The position numbers and the translations under genes are program-made. DNA of 64,000 nucleotides from Nocardia cyriacigeorgica GUH-2 (GTDB taxonomy: Bacteria > Actinomycetota > Actinomycetes > Mycobacteriales > Mycobacteriaceae), in the NCBI RefSeq assembly GCF_000284035.1, contig NC_016887.1:3968001-4032000 (forward strand), in the 5' to 3' direction. The stretch's first letter is position 1. Every line of letters starts with the position of its first letter. Below the pieces are notes generated by a model. It made no database searches, was not told where the DNA came from, and was given only the letters and a program-made list of their open reading frames with translations. Positions 1 to 10,286 of the stretch are shown here, one piece after another.

Positions 1-342
1 GCCGAACTCGAGTACCGGCAGCGTGGGGTGCGTCCGGTGCCCGCGGCGGCGCCGGGACCCGCGCCGGCGCGATTGCTGACGCCGGCGGATGTGCACCGGA
101 TGCGGTTCACCCCCGCGCCGCTGGAACAGCGCGGATATCACATCGAGGAGGTGGACGCCTTTCTCGATCTGGTCGCGGCGACGCTGGCACACGACGGGCC
201 GGGCAGCCTGACCGTCGACGATGTGCGTGCGGTGCGGTTCACGGTGGCGCGGCTGGGTGTGCGCGGTTATCAGCGCGATGAGGTGGATGCTTTCTTGGAT
301 CTGGTGATCACGGCGTTGCAGCAGCCTGCCGGGCTGCGCTGA
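1..342 (+). CDS. DivIVA-domain protein, 3' part (5' end outside window)
   Basis: The reading frame is open from base 1, so the start lies upstream of the window. Two copies of a short motif are visible, [11 protein letters not shown]...[12 protein letters not shown] and [11 protein letters not shown]...[12 protein letters not shown]. This pattern (a hydrophobic/Arg/Phe stretch followed by GYxxxEVDAFLD) is the N-terminal membrane-binding segment of DivIVA/Wag31-type polar proteins. Here it occurs in tandem, without the long coiled coil seen in true DivIVA. A role at the cell pole or septum is inferred from the motif alone. It converges on ruvB with a gap of only 34 bases. Confidence 0.75.
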   Translation, partial: AELEYRQRGVRPVPAAAPGPAPARLLTPADVHRMRFTPAPLEQRGYHIEEVDAFLDLVAATLAHDGPGSLTVDDVRAVRFTVARLGVRGYQRDEVDAFLDLVITALQQPAGLR

Positions 343-376
343 GTCGTCCCGCCTGCTGTCCTTGCGCGGCTCGCTT

Positions 377-1453
<1,077 letters not shown>

Positions 1454-1459
1454 GCGGGC

Positions 1460-2065
1460 CTACCGGTTCTTGCCGAGCAGGCCGAGTGCGGCCCGCAGGG
1501 CGACCGACGTGGTGGCGGCCGGATCGTCGGCCAGGACCGTGTCGACGGCGGATTCGGCCTGCTTGAGCGGGAATCCGAGCCCGGTCAGGGCTTCGACGAC
1601 CTGGTCGCGCACCGGCGTGACGACGGCGGCGGGCGTGCTGCCGGGCGGACCTGATTGCACCGGAACGAGATTCACCTTGTCGCGCAGTTCGACCACCATG
1701 CGTTCGGCGCCACGTTTGCCGATGCCGGGAACCCGGGTGAGCGCGGCGACATTGCTTTCGGCCAGCGCCTTGCGCAACGCCTCGGGTTCGAGCACTGCGA
1801 GCACGGCCATGGCCAGGCGGGGGCCGACGCCGGAGACGGTTTGCAGCAGGCCGAACAGGTCGCGGGCCTCGGTGTCGGCGAAGCCGTACAGCGTCATCGA
1901 GTCCTCGCGCACGATCATCGCCGTATACAGCCGGGCCTGTTCACCACGGGTGAGCCCGGACAAGGTGGCCGGGGTGGCGTTGAGCCGATAGCCGACGCCC
2001 GCGGCCTCGACCACCACATGGTCGAGCGCGATCTCGACCACCTCACCGCGTACCGACGCGATCAC
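1460..2065 (-). CDS. ruvA: RuvA, Holliday junction DNA-binding subunit
   Basis: RuvA forms the tetramer that holds the four-way junction and loads RuvB. The 201-residue product starts at a GTG (residues begin VIASVRGEV). It has the N-terminal OB domain, two helix-hairpin-helix motifs ([13 protein letters not shown] and [13 protein letters not shown]), and the C-terminal RuvB-binding domain. The GTG start overlaps the ruvC stop by 4 bases (GTGA), which fixes the start and indicates translational coupling. A much longer open frame continues upstream but lies over ruvC. Confidence 0.96.
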   Translation of the reverse strand: MIASVRGEVVEIALDHVVVEAAGVGYRLNATPATLSGLTRGEQARLYTAMIVREDSMTLYGFADTEARDLFGLLQTVSGVGPRLAMAVLAVLEPEALRKALAESNVAALTRVPGIGKRGAERMVVELRDKVNLVPVQSGPPGSTPAAVVTPVRDQVVEALTGLGFPLKQAESAVDTVLADDPAATTSVALRAALGLLGKNR

Positions 2066-2631
2066 CGGCGCACCGCCTTCCGTTGTCGATCCAGCTTCTC
2101 GGCGTACCGCTTGCGGGCCTGCTCGGCCTGCGCCTCGGCGCGGGCCATGCGCTCCATCAGCGGTGCACGCCAACAATGACAGATGGCCAGTGCGAGCGCG
2201 TCGGCGGCGTCGGCCGGTTTGGGCGCGACCTGGAGCCCGAGAATCCGGGTGACCATGGCGGTCACCTGGGCCTTGTCGGCGGTGCCGTTGCCGGTGACGG
2301 CGGCCTTCACCTCGCTGGGGGTGTGGAAGGCGACCGGGATCCCCCGGCGCGCGGCGGCCAGCGCGATCACCCCGCCGGCCTGCGCCGTGCCCATCGCCGT
2401 GCGCACGTTGTGCTGGGCGAAGACCCGCTCGATCGCCACCGCGGTCGGGCGATGGGTGTCCATCCAGTGTTCGGCGGCGTCGGCGACCTTCATCAGCCGC
2501 AGCGCGAGATCCATGTCCGCGGGTGTGCGCACCACATCGACGTCGAGTGCGGTGACCTTCCGGCCCACGCCGCCGTCGACGACGCTGAGCCCGCATCGCG
2601 TGAGCCCGGGGTCGACACCCATCACCCGCAC
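2062..2631 (-). CDS. ruvC: RuvC, Holliday junction resolvase
   Basis: RuvC is the endonuclease that cuts Holliday junctions symmetrically. With the GTG start chosen here ([10 protein letters not shown]) the product is 189 residues. All four acidic catalytic residues are present at the family positions: Asp7, Glu68 (AVAIERVF), Asp142 and Asp145 ([10 protein letters not shown]). It is the first gene of the ruvCAB operon. The upstream gap of about 185 bases to the divergent VWA gene should hold both promoters. Confidence 0.96.
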   Translation of the reverse strand: MRVMGVDPGLTRCGLSVVDGGVGRKVTALDVDVVRTPADMDLALRLMKVADAAEHWMDTHRPTAVAIERVFAQHNVRTAMGTAQAGGVIALAAARRGIPVAFHTPSEVKAAVTGNGTADKAQVTAMVTRILGLQVAPKPADAADALALAICHCWRAPLMERMARAEAQAEQARKRYAEKLDRQRKAVRR

Positions 2632-2817
2632 GGAACACCCCTTCGGACACGCGAACAGTTGTTCGAAGTCTAGTGGACCCGCGCGGCGGGCGGTTCCAGC
2701 GACACGGCATCGCCCGGCCCCCGCTTCCCACGTCTGGCCGGAACCGTCCGGGACACGTATGGTTCCGTGCCGCCGCGTTATCGCGAACGCGACACCAGTG
2801 AACGGAGTAGTAAGAGC

Positions 2818-4707
2818 GTGTCCCCCTTGGCGAAGATCGCCGGAATCGCCGCGGCGGGTGTGATCGGCCTGGTCCCGGCCGCCGCACCCGCCCTCGCCCA
2901 GCAGTCGTCCGAACCACCGCAACCCGACTACGCGCCGACCATGCTCGTGCTCGACGCCTCGGGTTCCATGCTGGCGGCCGATCCCGGTGGCGGTACGAAG
3001 ATGGATGCCGCGAAGACCGCGGTGCGGACCTTCGTCGCCGCCGCGCCGGAGGCCGCCGAGGTCGGGTTGACCGTCTACGGCACCGAGACCGGCAATTCGG
3101 ATGCGGAGAGGGACGCGGGCTGCCGCGACGTCCGAGTCCTGGAACCCGCCGAGCGCATCGACAAGTCCGCGCTGACCGCGGCGGTCGATCAGATCGTTCC
3201 GCGCGGCTACACCCCGATCGGCACCTCGCTGCGCACCGCGAACGACGCGCTGCCGAAGCAGGGGCCGCGCTCGATCGTGCTGGTCTCCGACGGCCTGGAC
3301 ACCTGCACCCCGCCCGACCCGTGCGAGGTGGCGCGTGAGCTCGAGGCCCAGGGCACCGATCTCGTCGTGCACGCGATCGGGTTCGGCGTCGACGATGCCT
3401 CCCGCGCCCAGCTGACCTGCATCGCCCAGAGCACCGGCGGCACCTACACCGACGCGGTCGACGGCAAGGCACTCGAGCAAGCGCTGCCCCGGGTGAGTGC
3501 GGCGGCCCTGCGCAACTACGCGGCGGTCGGCACCCCGATCACCGGCGCCGCCGACTATCGCAGCGCCCCGCTGGCCGGTCCGGGCCAGTACCTGGACGTC
3601 ATCGACCACAAGAAGCCGCGCTACTACGCCGTCGATGTGCCCGAGGGCGCGACGGCCTACTTCACCGGCACCGTCTCGTTCCCGCGCCGCGACGGCGACT
3701 GGTCGTCGGTGAACCGGCTCGACCTGAAGGTGTTCGGCTCCGACGGCTCCGACTGCGGGGTCACCGAAAAGGAGCTGACCGGCAGCGCCGACGACGGTGT
3801 CGCGCTCACCGTCAGCACGGTCTGGGACGGTGCGGCCGAGTCCGGCTCCGGCGGCAACGAAGCGTGCTCCGGCGGCGGACGCTATTACTTCACCCTGGAG
3901 TGGGGAGCGGTCTCCGAAGGCATGCCCGCGCAGCTGCCGCTGGAGGTCTCGATCGGTGTCGAATCCGCCGTGTCCGATCCGGGCGCGCCGGCGGCGTCGG
4001 AGCCGGTCGCGTTCACCGCGCCGGACGGTGCGGTGGTGCCGGTCGTGGGCGGTGGCTCGTTCAACGTGGCGGCGACACTGCCCGGGTCCGGCCGGTTCAC
4101 CGACACCGTGCAGCGCGGTGAGTTCGTCTTCTACCGGGTGAAACTCGACTGGGGCCAGGGGCTGGCCTACCGGGTGCGCTTCGGTGCGACGCCGGGCCGC
4201 GGCAGCGAGCACACCTCCAATGTCGAGACCACGCTCTACTCGCCGTATCGGGCCGAGATCGAATCCGACACCGGCGCCTACACCGGCTCCGAGCAACTGC
4301 TGCCGTCCGGTAAGGATCTGGCCACCGTGCCGATTCGGTACCTGAACCGCGAAGAGGGCGGAAAGCTCGTCACCCAGTCCGTTGCGGGCTGGTACTACAT
4401 CGCGGTCAAGGACGGGCAGACGGTCGACCCGGACAAGCGCGCGGCCGCGGTACCGGTCGAGCTGGAACTGACCGTGACCGGCGCTCCGGAGCCCGGACCG
4501 CAGTACCGCAGCGGCACCGGCGAGACCTTCGGCAAGGAAGGCAAGTCGGCGCAGGCCACCGACCGGGATGCGGCGAGCACCGCCGCCGGTGATTCCGGTG
4601 ATGAGGGCGTACCGGCGGTGGTGTGGGTCGCGACGGCCCTCGGCGTGTGCGTCGTCGCCGCGATCGTCGTCCTCGTGGTCCTGCTGCGACGCCGCGGCAC
4701 TCGCTGA
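2818..4707 (+). CDS. Secreted VWA-domain protein with C-terminal membrane anchor
   Basis: The product is about 629 residues. A GTG with GGAG about 11 bases upstream gives a clean signal peptide ([18 protein letters not shown]...ALAQQ), so I prefer it over the GTG 51 bases earlier. A von Willebrand A domain follows, with the MIDAS motif DASGS and later a Thr (TPIGTSL) and SDGLD. The middle is a beta-rich extracellular part. A single membrane helix near the C-terminus ([20 protein letters not shown]) is followed by RRRGTR. A metal-dependent adhesion or binding role at the surface is inferred; the ligand is unknown. Confidence 0.85.
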   Translation: MSPLAKIAGIAAAGVIGLVPAAAPALAQQSSEPPQPDYAPTMLVLDASGSMLAADPGGGTKMDAAKTAVRTFVAAAPEAAEVGLTVYGTETGNSDAERDAGCRDVRVLEPAERIDKSALTAAVDQIVPRGYTPIGTSLRTANDALPKQGPRSIVLVSDGLDTCTPPDPCEVARELEAQGTDLVVHAIGFGVDDASRAQLTCIAQSTGGTYTDAVDGKALEQALPRVSAAALRNYAAVGTPITGAADYRSAPLAGPGQYLDVIDHKKPRYYAVDVPEGATAYFTGTVSFPRRDGDWSSVNRLDLKVFGSDGSDCGVTEKELTGSADDGVALTVSTVWDGAAESGSGGNEACSGGGRYYFTLEWGAVSEGMPAQLPLEVSIGVESAVSDPGAPAASEPVAFTAPDGAVVPVVGGGSFNVAATLPGSGRFTDTVQRGEFVFYRVKLDWGQGLAYRVRFGATPGRGSEHTSNVETTLYSPYRAEIESDTGAYTGSEQLLPSGKDLATVPIRYLNREEGGKLVTQSVAGWYYIAVKDGQTVDPDKRAAAVPVELELTVTGAPEPGPQYRSGTGETFGKEGKSAQATDRDAASTAAGDSGDEGVPAVVWVATALGVCVVAAIVVLVVLLRRRGTR

Positions 4708-4726
4708 CCGAACGCGATACCGAGCA

Positions 4727-4765
4727 GAGTGCCTCGGTCTCATCCGCGATGGGACCGAGGCACTC
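4727..4765. terminator. Bidirectional hairpin terminator
   Basis: A perfect 13-base-pair stem (GAGTGCCTCGGTC at 4727-4739 paired with GACCGAGGCACTC at 4753-4765) sits between the convergent VWA and esterase genes. The loop is 13 bases. No long T tract follows, as is common in actinobacteria. Confidence 0.75.
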
Positions 4766-4784
4766 GCTTGTTCCAGTGTGCCGC

Positions 4785-6074
4785 CTATCCCGAAACGAGG
4801 CCGATACGCTGGGACAACCACGGCAGTTCCCGGGCCAACCCGGTCGACCAGACCCGCCAATCATGTCCGCCGGGCAGTTCGAGGTAGCCGGCGTCCATGC
4901 CCGCGGCACGGGCGTCCTGGTAGGCCTGGCGCGAACCGGGCACGGTGTCGTCGTCCTCGCTGCCCACCACGAACACCCCGGCGCTGCCCGGGTAGCGGCG
5001 CTCGGCCAGCAGGTCGTGCGGGTTGGCGCGGGCGTAGGCGGCGGTGTCGCCGTCGAAGACACTCAGGGTGTGTTCGCGGTCGGTGAGATTCAGCTCCGCT
5101 TCCGCCGACATGGCCAGGAAGGTCGGATAGACCTGCGGGTAGCCGGCGGCCAATTGCAGTGCGCAAGTTCCGCCGTAGGACAACCCGCCCACCGCCCAGG
5201 CGCGCGGATCGGGGTCGACGGACAGGTGCGCGCGGATCCAGGCGGGGACATCGTCGGCCAGGTAGGTCGCCACCTTGGCATGCGGGCCGTCGGCGCACAG
5301 CGGGTCGTTCCAGGTGCTGCCGGTGCCGTCGGCGACCACGACGATCGGCGCGAGGCCCTGGTGGGCGCGGGCGAAGTCGTCCATGGTGGCGGGCAGGTTG
5401 CCGCTGCCGGCCCAGTCGCGCGGGCTGCCGGGTTGCCCGGCGAGCAGCACCAGCACCGGCAGCTGGGGGCGCGGATCGGCGAAATAGGCGGGCGGTAGGT
5501 AGATCTCGGCCGGGCGAGCGTGGAATCCCGATACCGTGCCGGGTATCGCGGCGCGAGTGAGCCGCCCGGCGTCCGGAAGCCCCGGCGGCGCGGTCCAGCC
5601 GGCGTCCACCGGGTCGTGGTCGGGGCGCAGCCGGTGCGCCGCGGTGACCTCACTGAACGGGATCTCGTTCCACTGCTGGATGCCCAGCGCGGCACCGACG
5701 GTCGGGTAGGCGTCGTAGACCAGATTGACCTGGTTCGCACACGCCGCGACCGCGACCGCCGCGATGATCGCCACCGCCGCCGTTCGCGCCGCCCCGCGCG
5801 ACCGGAAGCCCTGCACCACCCCGAGCAGGACCACGAACAGTCCGAGGCCGATGCTCGCGTAGACGTTCACCCCGAGCGCGTCGGGAATCAGTCGCCACAC
5901 CGCACGCACCAGATACGCGCCGACGGCGGTGACCACCACGGCTGCCAGCAGGCACGCCGCGACCGTCCGGCTCCCGGGCCTGCGGCGACCGGCCAGCAGC
6001 CAGGCCACACCGGCGATCGCCGCCAGTGCCAGCAGTACCGGCAGCGGCCCCGACACCAGAGACCAGGTCGACAC
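4785..6074 (-). CDS. Membrane-anchored esterase-family alpha/beta hydrolase
   Basis: The roughly 429-residue product begins with about four membrane helices, followed by an extracytoplasmic alpha/beta hydrolase of the esterase D / mycolyltransferase-like family. The nucleophile elbow is GLSYGG, the acid is probably in [10 protein letters not shown], and the histidine is in LPGGHDW. The GTG start at 6074 (VSTWSLVSG) leads straight into the first membrane helix. An ATG at 6125 would add 17 residues with no hydrophobic character. Related membrane esterases are common in mycolic-acid bacteria, but the substrate cannot be told from the sequence. Confidence 0.85.
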   Translation of the reverse strand: MSTWSLVSGPLPVLLALAAIAGVAWLLAGRRRPGSRTVAACLLAAVVVTAVGAYLVRAVWRLIPDALGVNVYASIGLGLFVVLLGVVQGFRSRGAARTAAVAIIAAVAVAACANQVNLVYDAYPTVGAALGIQQWNEIPFSEVTAAHRLRPDHDPVDAGWTAPPGLPDAGRLTRAAIPGTVSGFHARPAEIYLPPAYFADPRPQLPVLVLLAGQPGSPRDWAGSGNLPATMDDFARAHQGLAPIVVVADGTGSTWNDPLCADGPHAKVATYLADDVPAWIRAHLSVDPDPRAWAVGGLSYGGTCALQLAAGYPQVYPTFLAMSAEAELNLTDREHTLSVFDGDTAAYARANPHDLLAERRYPGSAGVFVVGSEDDDTVPGSRQAYQDARAAGMDAGYLELPGGHDWRVWSTGLARELPWLSQRIGLVSG

Positions 6075-6203
6075 TCGGCCAGAGTAGGCGGTGAGCCGCA
6101 CCGGCGAGTATGGCGTACGTCGCAAAAGCGCACTTCATCAGGCATTTCTCAGCCTTTGCCACGCGGTCCCCGACCGCCGGACGCACTGCGCAGCGAGGTG
6201 TGC

Positions 6204-6683
6204 TCACCGCCGCCGGGGCGGCTTCGCAAGGGCCAACGCGACGGCCTCGGCGGGATCAGCGGCGATCATCCCGATATCCAGCGGTGCGCCATCGGCATCC
6301 ACGACGCGCCAGCCGCCCAGCGACACCACCGGCACGGTGCCGCGCTGGCGGGCCAGCGCCAGTTCCGACAGCGTGCCCCACGATCCGCCGACGACGATGA
6401 CGGCGTCGGCCGAGCGCACCAGGATCACGTTGCGCGCCTCACCCATATTCGTAGCGAGCACCGCCGACAGTCCCGCGCAGGCCCCGCCACGGTCGGCATC
6501 GGGGCGCACCCCGATCACCAATCCGCCTGCACGCGAAGCACCTTCGGCTACCGCCGCCATGACGCCCGCGCCACCACCGCAGAGCACGGTCACGCCGGCT
6601 TCGGCGAGCAACCGCCCGACCTCCCGCGCGTTCGCCACCTCGGTCTGAGTGCAGGCACTCGGGCCGCAGACGGCTACCTGCAC
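6204..6683 (-). CDS. TIGR00725 / LOG-like nucleotide-binding protein
   Basis: This 159-residue protein has the SLOG Rossmann-like fold. It begins MQVAVCGPSA, has GGGAGVMAAVAEGA, and carries VVGGSWGTLSELALA, which corresponds to the PGGxGTxxE motif of the LOG/lysine-decarboxylase-like family. Family members cleave or sense nucleotide derivatives. True LOG enzymes release cytokinin bases, but this subgroup has no assigned reaction. It lies 10 bases after the dehydrogenase gene at 6694 on the same strand, so the two probably share a transcript. Confidence 0.8.
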   Translation of the reverse strand: MQVAVCGPSACTQTEVANAREVGRLLAEAGVTVLCGGGAGVMAAVAEGASRAGGLVIGVRPDADRGGACAGLSAVLATNMGEARNVILVRSADAVIVVGGSWGTLSELALARQRGTVPVVSLGGWRVVDADGAPLDIGMIAADPAEAVALALAKPPRRR

Positions 6684-6693
6684 GGGGCCGCGG

Positions 6694-7557
6694 TCACTTG
6701 CCCGGGTACTTATAGAACCCTTCGCCGGTGGCGATGCCGAGTTTGCCCTTGTCGATGTAGTTCTCCTTCAGGAACGCGGCGAAACGCTGGGCGGCCGCGT
6801 CACCGTGCACGGAGATGTTGTACGGGGTGGTGAGCCCGATGATGTCGAAGATCTGGAACGGCCCCATGGGTGCTCCGGTGGCGATCTTCCAGGTCTTGTC
6901 GACGGTCTCGGGTTCGGCGTAGCCGTCGGCGACCAGTTCGCCCGCCGCGTTGAGGAACGGCACCAGCAGCGAGTTCAGGACGTAGCCCGCCTTCTCCTTG
7001 TGCAGTTCGATCGGCACCATGCCGATGTCCTCGGCGAACCGCACGACCGTGCGGAAGACCTCGGGATCGGTGTCGGCGGTGCCCATCACCTCGGCGGTAT
7101 TGAACGTCCACACGCGATTGGCGAAGTGCAGGGCCAGGAACCGGTCGGGGCGGCCGGTCGCGTCCTTCATATCGCTGGGCAGCAGGGTGGAGGAGTTGGT
7201 GGCGAAGATCGTCGACGGCGGGGCCAGCTTGCCCAGCTGGGTGTAGGTGTCGATCTTGATCTTCAGTACCTCGGGGATCGCCTCGATCACCAGGTCGGCC
7301 TCGCGGACGGCGTCGGCGAGGTCGGCGGTAAGCCGGATCCGCGACCGCGCGTCCTCGGCCTTACCGTCGGCGGCACCGGCCACTTCTTCCCGATAGGTCT
7401 GCACCAAGCCGTCGAACCGAGTCTTCGCCTTGTCCAGCGCCGCATCGTCGATGTCGTAGGCGACCACATCGAAGCCGCTGTAGGCGGTCTGGAAAGCGAT
7501 CTGCGAACCGAGCACGCCCGTGCCGAGCACGGTGACCTTGGTGATGGTCGCGGTCAT
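6694..7557 (-). CDS. 3-hydroxyacyl-CoA dehydrogenase, NAD-dependent
   Basis: This protein probably oxidises 3-hydroxyacyl-CoA (for example 3-hydroxybutyryl-CoA) with NAD. The 287-residue length fits the single-function short family. The N-terminal NAD-binding fold reads VTVLGTGVLGSQIA, the conserved TNSSTLLPSDM follows, and the catalytic His is in LHFANRVW with the partner Glu in NTAEVMG. The HFANRVW stretch differs from the usual HFxNPxxxM, so the substrate range may differ. It is followed by the LOG-like gene. Confidence 0.9.
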   Translation of the reverse strand: MTATITKVTVLGTGVLGSQIAFQTAYSGFDVVAYDIDDAALDKAKTRFDGLVQTYREEVAGAADGKAEDARSRIRLTADLADAVREADLVIEAIPEVLKIKIDTYTQLGKLAPPSTIFATNSSTLLPSDMKDATGRPDRFLALHFANRVWTFNTAEVMGTADTDPEVFRTVVRFAEDIGMVPIELHKEKAGYVLNSLLVPFLNAAGELVADGYAEPETVDKTWKIATGAPMGPFQIFDIIGLTTPYNISVHGDAAAQRFAAFLKENYIDKGKLGIATGEGFYKYPGK

Positions 7558-7701
7558 AGCCCTGCCTTTCCCTGACGGATACCGCGCGCCCGTGCGGACG
7601 GCGGTGCGGAAGTCCCGAGTGAAAACGCCGATCTCCCAGCACGCTACTAGGCCGGTCCGACAACGTCGACCAGTCGCTCATGGGCGCGCGGTCCGGCGCC
7701 G

Positions 7702-8214
7702 TCAGCGTGACGCGTGCGCGGCGAACGCGGCGTAGGCGCGCTCGTCGAACAGCACGAAGCGGGCCTCGCGCACCGACGTACTGGTGCCGGCGACCGTCTC
7801 GACGGCGATGCGGGCACCGTCGTCCATCGGCCAGCCGAAGATGCCGGTTGAGATAGCCGGGAACGCGATCGTGCGGGCGCCGAGTTCGTCGGCCACACGC
7901 AGGGATTCGCGATAGCAGGACGCCAGCAGGCCGGAGCGGTCCTCGCCCGCCGACCACACCGGGCCGACGGTGTGGATGACCCAGCGCGCCGGCAGATTTC
8001 CCGCCGTGGTCGCCACCGCCTGACCGGTGGGCAGGCCCTTGCCGTAGCGGGACGCGCGGAGTTGGCGGCATTCGGCCAGAATTTCGGGTCCACCGCGGCG
8101 ATGGATGGCGCCGTCGACTCCCCCGCCGCCGAGCAGCGACGAATTCGCCGCGTTGACCACGGCGTCCACCTCCTGTTCGGTGATGTCCCCGCGCACGAAC
8201 AGCAGCTCGACCAT
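7702..8214 (-). CDS. Macro-domain protein, O-acetyl-ADP-ribose deacetylase type
   Basis: The 170-residue protein is a stand-alone macro domain. It begins MVELLFVRGDITEQEVDAVV, has the ADP-ribose-binding NAANSSLLGGGGVDGAIH loop, and has the second loop FPAISTGIFGWP. These match the YmdB/MacroD type, which removes acetyl from O-acetyl-ADP-ribose or mono-ADP-ribose from proteins. The ATG at 8214 starts exactly at the domain. An upstream ATG would add only unrelated residues. Confidence 0.9.
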   Translation of the reverse strand: MVELLFVRGDITEQEVDAVVNAANSSLLGGGGVDGAIHRRGGPEILAECRQLRASRYGKGLPTGQAVATTAGNLPARWVIHTVGPVWSAGEDRSGLLASCYRESLRVADELGARTIAFPAISTGIFGWPMDDGARIAVETVAGTSTSVREARFVLFDERAYAAFAAHASR

Positions 8215-8360
8215 GCCTCGATTCTCACCGGCGGACCGCGCCGTCGCCAGCGGTTCGCCCGGCGAATCGAGGCTCGGCCGGGCATATCGTTGGCAAACCG
8301 ATGCGCACACCGGCGGCGAATGTCCCGCATTCGGGGCGGTCGCGCTTCTACCATCCGAGC

Positions 8361-8567
8361 ATGAGCATTGGCGCCAAGGCTGTCCTCGAGGGCGGGCCGC
8401 AGGACCTGCCCACCCGGATCGTGCCGATCACTCCGCCCGGCATCGAGCTGAAGATCCCGTTCAAGGGCGGCTACGAGCACTTCAAGACCACCGGACGTGA
8501 GCAGGACACGCCCGAAGGCCGGCTGCCCGTCTACACCTGGAGCGATCGCACCGAAATCGCGGAATAG
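8361..8567 (+). CDS. Small protein, DUF5988-like
   Basis: This short protein of 68 residues begins MSIGAKAVLEGGPQDL and ends WSDRTEIAE. The pattern VLEGGPxDLP...GYEHF...TxIAE resembles a family of small actinobacterial proteins that I recall as DUF5988. No catalytic motif is visible and the function is unknown. It faces away from the macro-domain gene across a gap of about 146 bases. An alternative upstream ATG at 8301 would add a non-conserved 20-residue lead. Confidence 0.6.
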   Translation: MSIGAKAVLEGGPQDLPTRIVPITPPGIELKIPFKGGYEHFKTTGREQDTPEGRLPVYTWSDRTEIAE

Positions 8568-8655
8568 AACCCGCGCCGGCACTGCGGACGGCGGCACCGA
8601 GTAGGCCGTCGCCCATCCTCTCGCTGTTCCATGGGCTCGCTCCATGGACAAAAAC

Positions 8656-8674
8656 GTAACCACCTGGTTACACT
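8656..8674 (+). promoter_or_regulatory. Palindromic operator overlapping a leaderless promoter
   Basis: GTAACCACCTGGTTAC (8656-8671) is an inverted repeat with arms GTAACCA/TGGTTAC. It runs into TACACT (8669-8674), a plausible -10 element, 6 bases before the GTG of the ArsR-type gene. The transcript would therefore be leaderless and its promoter would be blocked by a bound repressor. Autoregulation is inferred. Confidence 0.6.
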
Positions 8675-8680
8675 TTCCCC

Positions 8681-9052
8681 GTGGACGATGTGGCGAGCGC
8701 GATCGCCGATCCGGTACGCCGGGAAATCCTGGAGATGCTGCGCGATGCCCGGCTCACCGCCGGTGAGATCGCGGGGCATTTCAGCATCAGCCGGCCGGCG
8801 ATCAGCAGACATCTGCGGGTGCTGCGCGGCAGCGGCCTGGTGCACGACGAACTCGTCGGAAGGCAGCGCTACTACCGGCTCGACACCGAGCCGCTCGAGC
8901 CCCTCACCCACTGGCTCGCCGCGATCAGCCAACCGAGCGCCGGCGAATCCGCCTGGGAACGCCACCTGGACGCGCTCGGCACCGAGGTCTACCGGACCAG
9001 GCGGGAACGCCGGACCGGCGATCATCCGAACCCGAAGGAGAACACCGCATGA
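8681..9052 (+). CDS. ArsR-family transcriptional regulator
   Basis: This 123-residue winged-helix regulator has the motif IADPVRREILEMLRDARLTAGE and recognition helix ISRPAISRHLRVLR. No clustered cysteines are seen, so it is probably not a metal sensor. It belongs to the ArsR type that is paired with SRPBCC proteins. The GTG start sits directly after a -10-like TACACT. Its stop overlaps the next ATG (ATGA), coupling it to the SRPBCC gene. Confidence 0.88.
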   Translation: MDDVASAIADPVRREILEMLRDARLTAGEIAGHFSISRPAISRHLRVLRGSGLVHDELVGRQRYYRLDTEPLEPLTHWLAAISQPSAGESAWERHLDALGTEVYRTRRERRTGDHPNPKENTA

Positions 9053-9552
9053 CCCCCCGCCCCACCGGACGGCTATTCCCCGCCCAGACCGGTCGCGACC
9101 TGGTGCTGACCCGCACCTACCGCGCACCCATCGAGGACGTCTGGGCCAGCATCACCGAATCCGACCGCACCGCACGCTGGTTCGGCCCCTGGGAGGGCGA
9201 GGCCGGCCCGGGCAAGACCATCAAGGTCCAGATGGCGTTCGAAGACGACGAGCCGTGGATGGACATGCGCATCGACGCCTGCGAGCCGCCCCGTCATCTC
9301 GGCGTCTCCGCCGAGGACGAGGCCGGATCCTGGTTCCTGGATGTGGAACTCACCGAAACCGACGGCAGCACCGAACTGCGCTTCACCCACCATCTGCGCA
9401 CCGACGACGAAGTCGCCCAGGCTCCGCAGGTCGGCCCGGGCTGGGAGTTCTATCTCGACATGCTCGGCGCCGCCCGCGCCGGCACCGATCGCCCCGATTT
9501 CGACGACTACTACCCGGCCATGCAGCAGTACTACGCACAGCAGATCGGTTGA
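9049..9552 (+). CDS. SRPBCC (AHSA1-like) domain protein
   Basis: This 167-residue START/Bet v 1-like fold protein has the typical entry LTRTYRAPIEDVWASITESDRTARWFGPW and C-terminal GWEFYLDMLGAA. Family members bind hydrophobic ligands in a deep pocket; no enzymatic residues are recognised. It overlaps the ArsR gene by 4 bases. In this common pair the regulator usually controls the SRPBCC gene, but the ligand is unknown. It converges on the NmrA-like gene with 15 bases between the stops. Confidence 0.88.
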   Translation: MTPRPTGRLFPAQTGRDLVLTRTYRAPIEDVWASITESDRTARWFGPWEGEAGPGKTIKVQMAFEDDEPWMDMRIDACEPPRHLGVSAEDEAGSWFLDVELTETDGSTELRFTHHLRTDDEVAQAPQVGPGWEFYLDMLGAARAGTDRPDFDDYYPAMQQYYAQQIG

Positions 9553-9567
9553 GCCGCCCGCGGCGGA

Positions 9568-10203
9568 TCAACTACTGACGCCGACGGTGTGCCCGATGGT
9601 CGAGGCGTCGGCGGCGATGTCGAGCATCGCGCGGGCGACATCGGCGCGAGGAATCCGCAGCCCGGCCGGACCGCCGTCGACGACGCGCCGGTACCGGCCG
9701 GTGCCCGGCGCGTCGGTGAGCCCCGACGGGCGCACCGACGTCCAGTCCAGCCCGCTGCCGGCCAGGATCGACTCCATCCGCTCCAGGTCGGCGTACAGAT
9801 CCTTCAGCACCGCACGCAACGGCACCGAGGCCGCGCGCACGATCATCGGCTGACCGGCGCCGGAATGGTTGAGCGTGCCCGCCGAGACGACGACGAGGCG
9901 GCGCACCCCGGCCCTGTCCATCGCTTCGGCTACCGCGGCGGCCGAGGTCGAGGCCGGGCGCAACGGATCGCGACGGCCGTTCGCGCCGATTCCCGACAGC
10001 ACCGCGTCCGCGCCCTTCACCGCGTCGACGAGCGAGTCCGCGGACAGCGCATCGCCCTGGAACACGCGCAGACGTTCGCCGGGCTCGTGCGGCAATCGAG
10101 CGGGATCGCGCACCACCGCCGTCACGTCGTGGCCGGCCGACACTGCCTGGCCGACGATGTGGCGCCCCACCCCGCCGGTAGCACCGAGAACCGTGATTCG
10201 CAT
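9568..10203 (-). CDS. NAD(P)-binding NmrA/SDR-like protein
   Basis: The 211-residue product has an atypical short-chain dehydrogenase fold: MRITVLGATGGVGRHIV (the GxxGxxG dinucleotide motif), then AVLSGIGANG and RRLVVVSAGT. The catalytic YxxxK of classical SDR enzymes is not evident, which places it with the NmrA-like / NAD(P)H-binding (PF13460-type) group. It is divergent from a MarR regulator with a palindrome between them, so it is probably that regulator's target. Confidence 0.85.
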   Translation of the reverse strand: MRITVLGATGGVGRHIVGQAVSAGHDVTAVVRDPARLPHEPGERLRVFQGDALSADSLVDAVKGADAVLSGIGANGRRDPLRPASTSAAAVAEAMDRAGVRRLVVVSAGTLNHSGAGQPMIVRAASVPLRAVLKDLYADLERMESILAGSGLDWTSVRPSGLTDAPGTGRYRRVVDGGPAGLRIPRADVARAMLDIAADASTIGHTVGVSS

Positions 10204-10253
10204 GAGTGTCTCCTGACTGATCCGGAGTTCGAATAACTTCTCGTTTCAGAATA

Positions 10254-10269
10254 GTTTGAATATCCAAAC
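10254..10269. promoter_or_regulatory. Probable MarR operator
   Basis: GTTTGAATATCCAAAC is a 16-base palindrome with one mismatched pair. It lies in the 83-base gap between the divergent NmrA-like and MarR genes, in a patch that is AT-rich compared with its surroundings. Its size and place fit a MarR-dimer site controlling both genes. Confidence 0.6.
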
Positions 10270-10286
10270 ATTGCTAGAGTGAGTCC

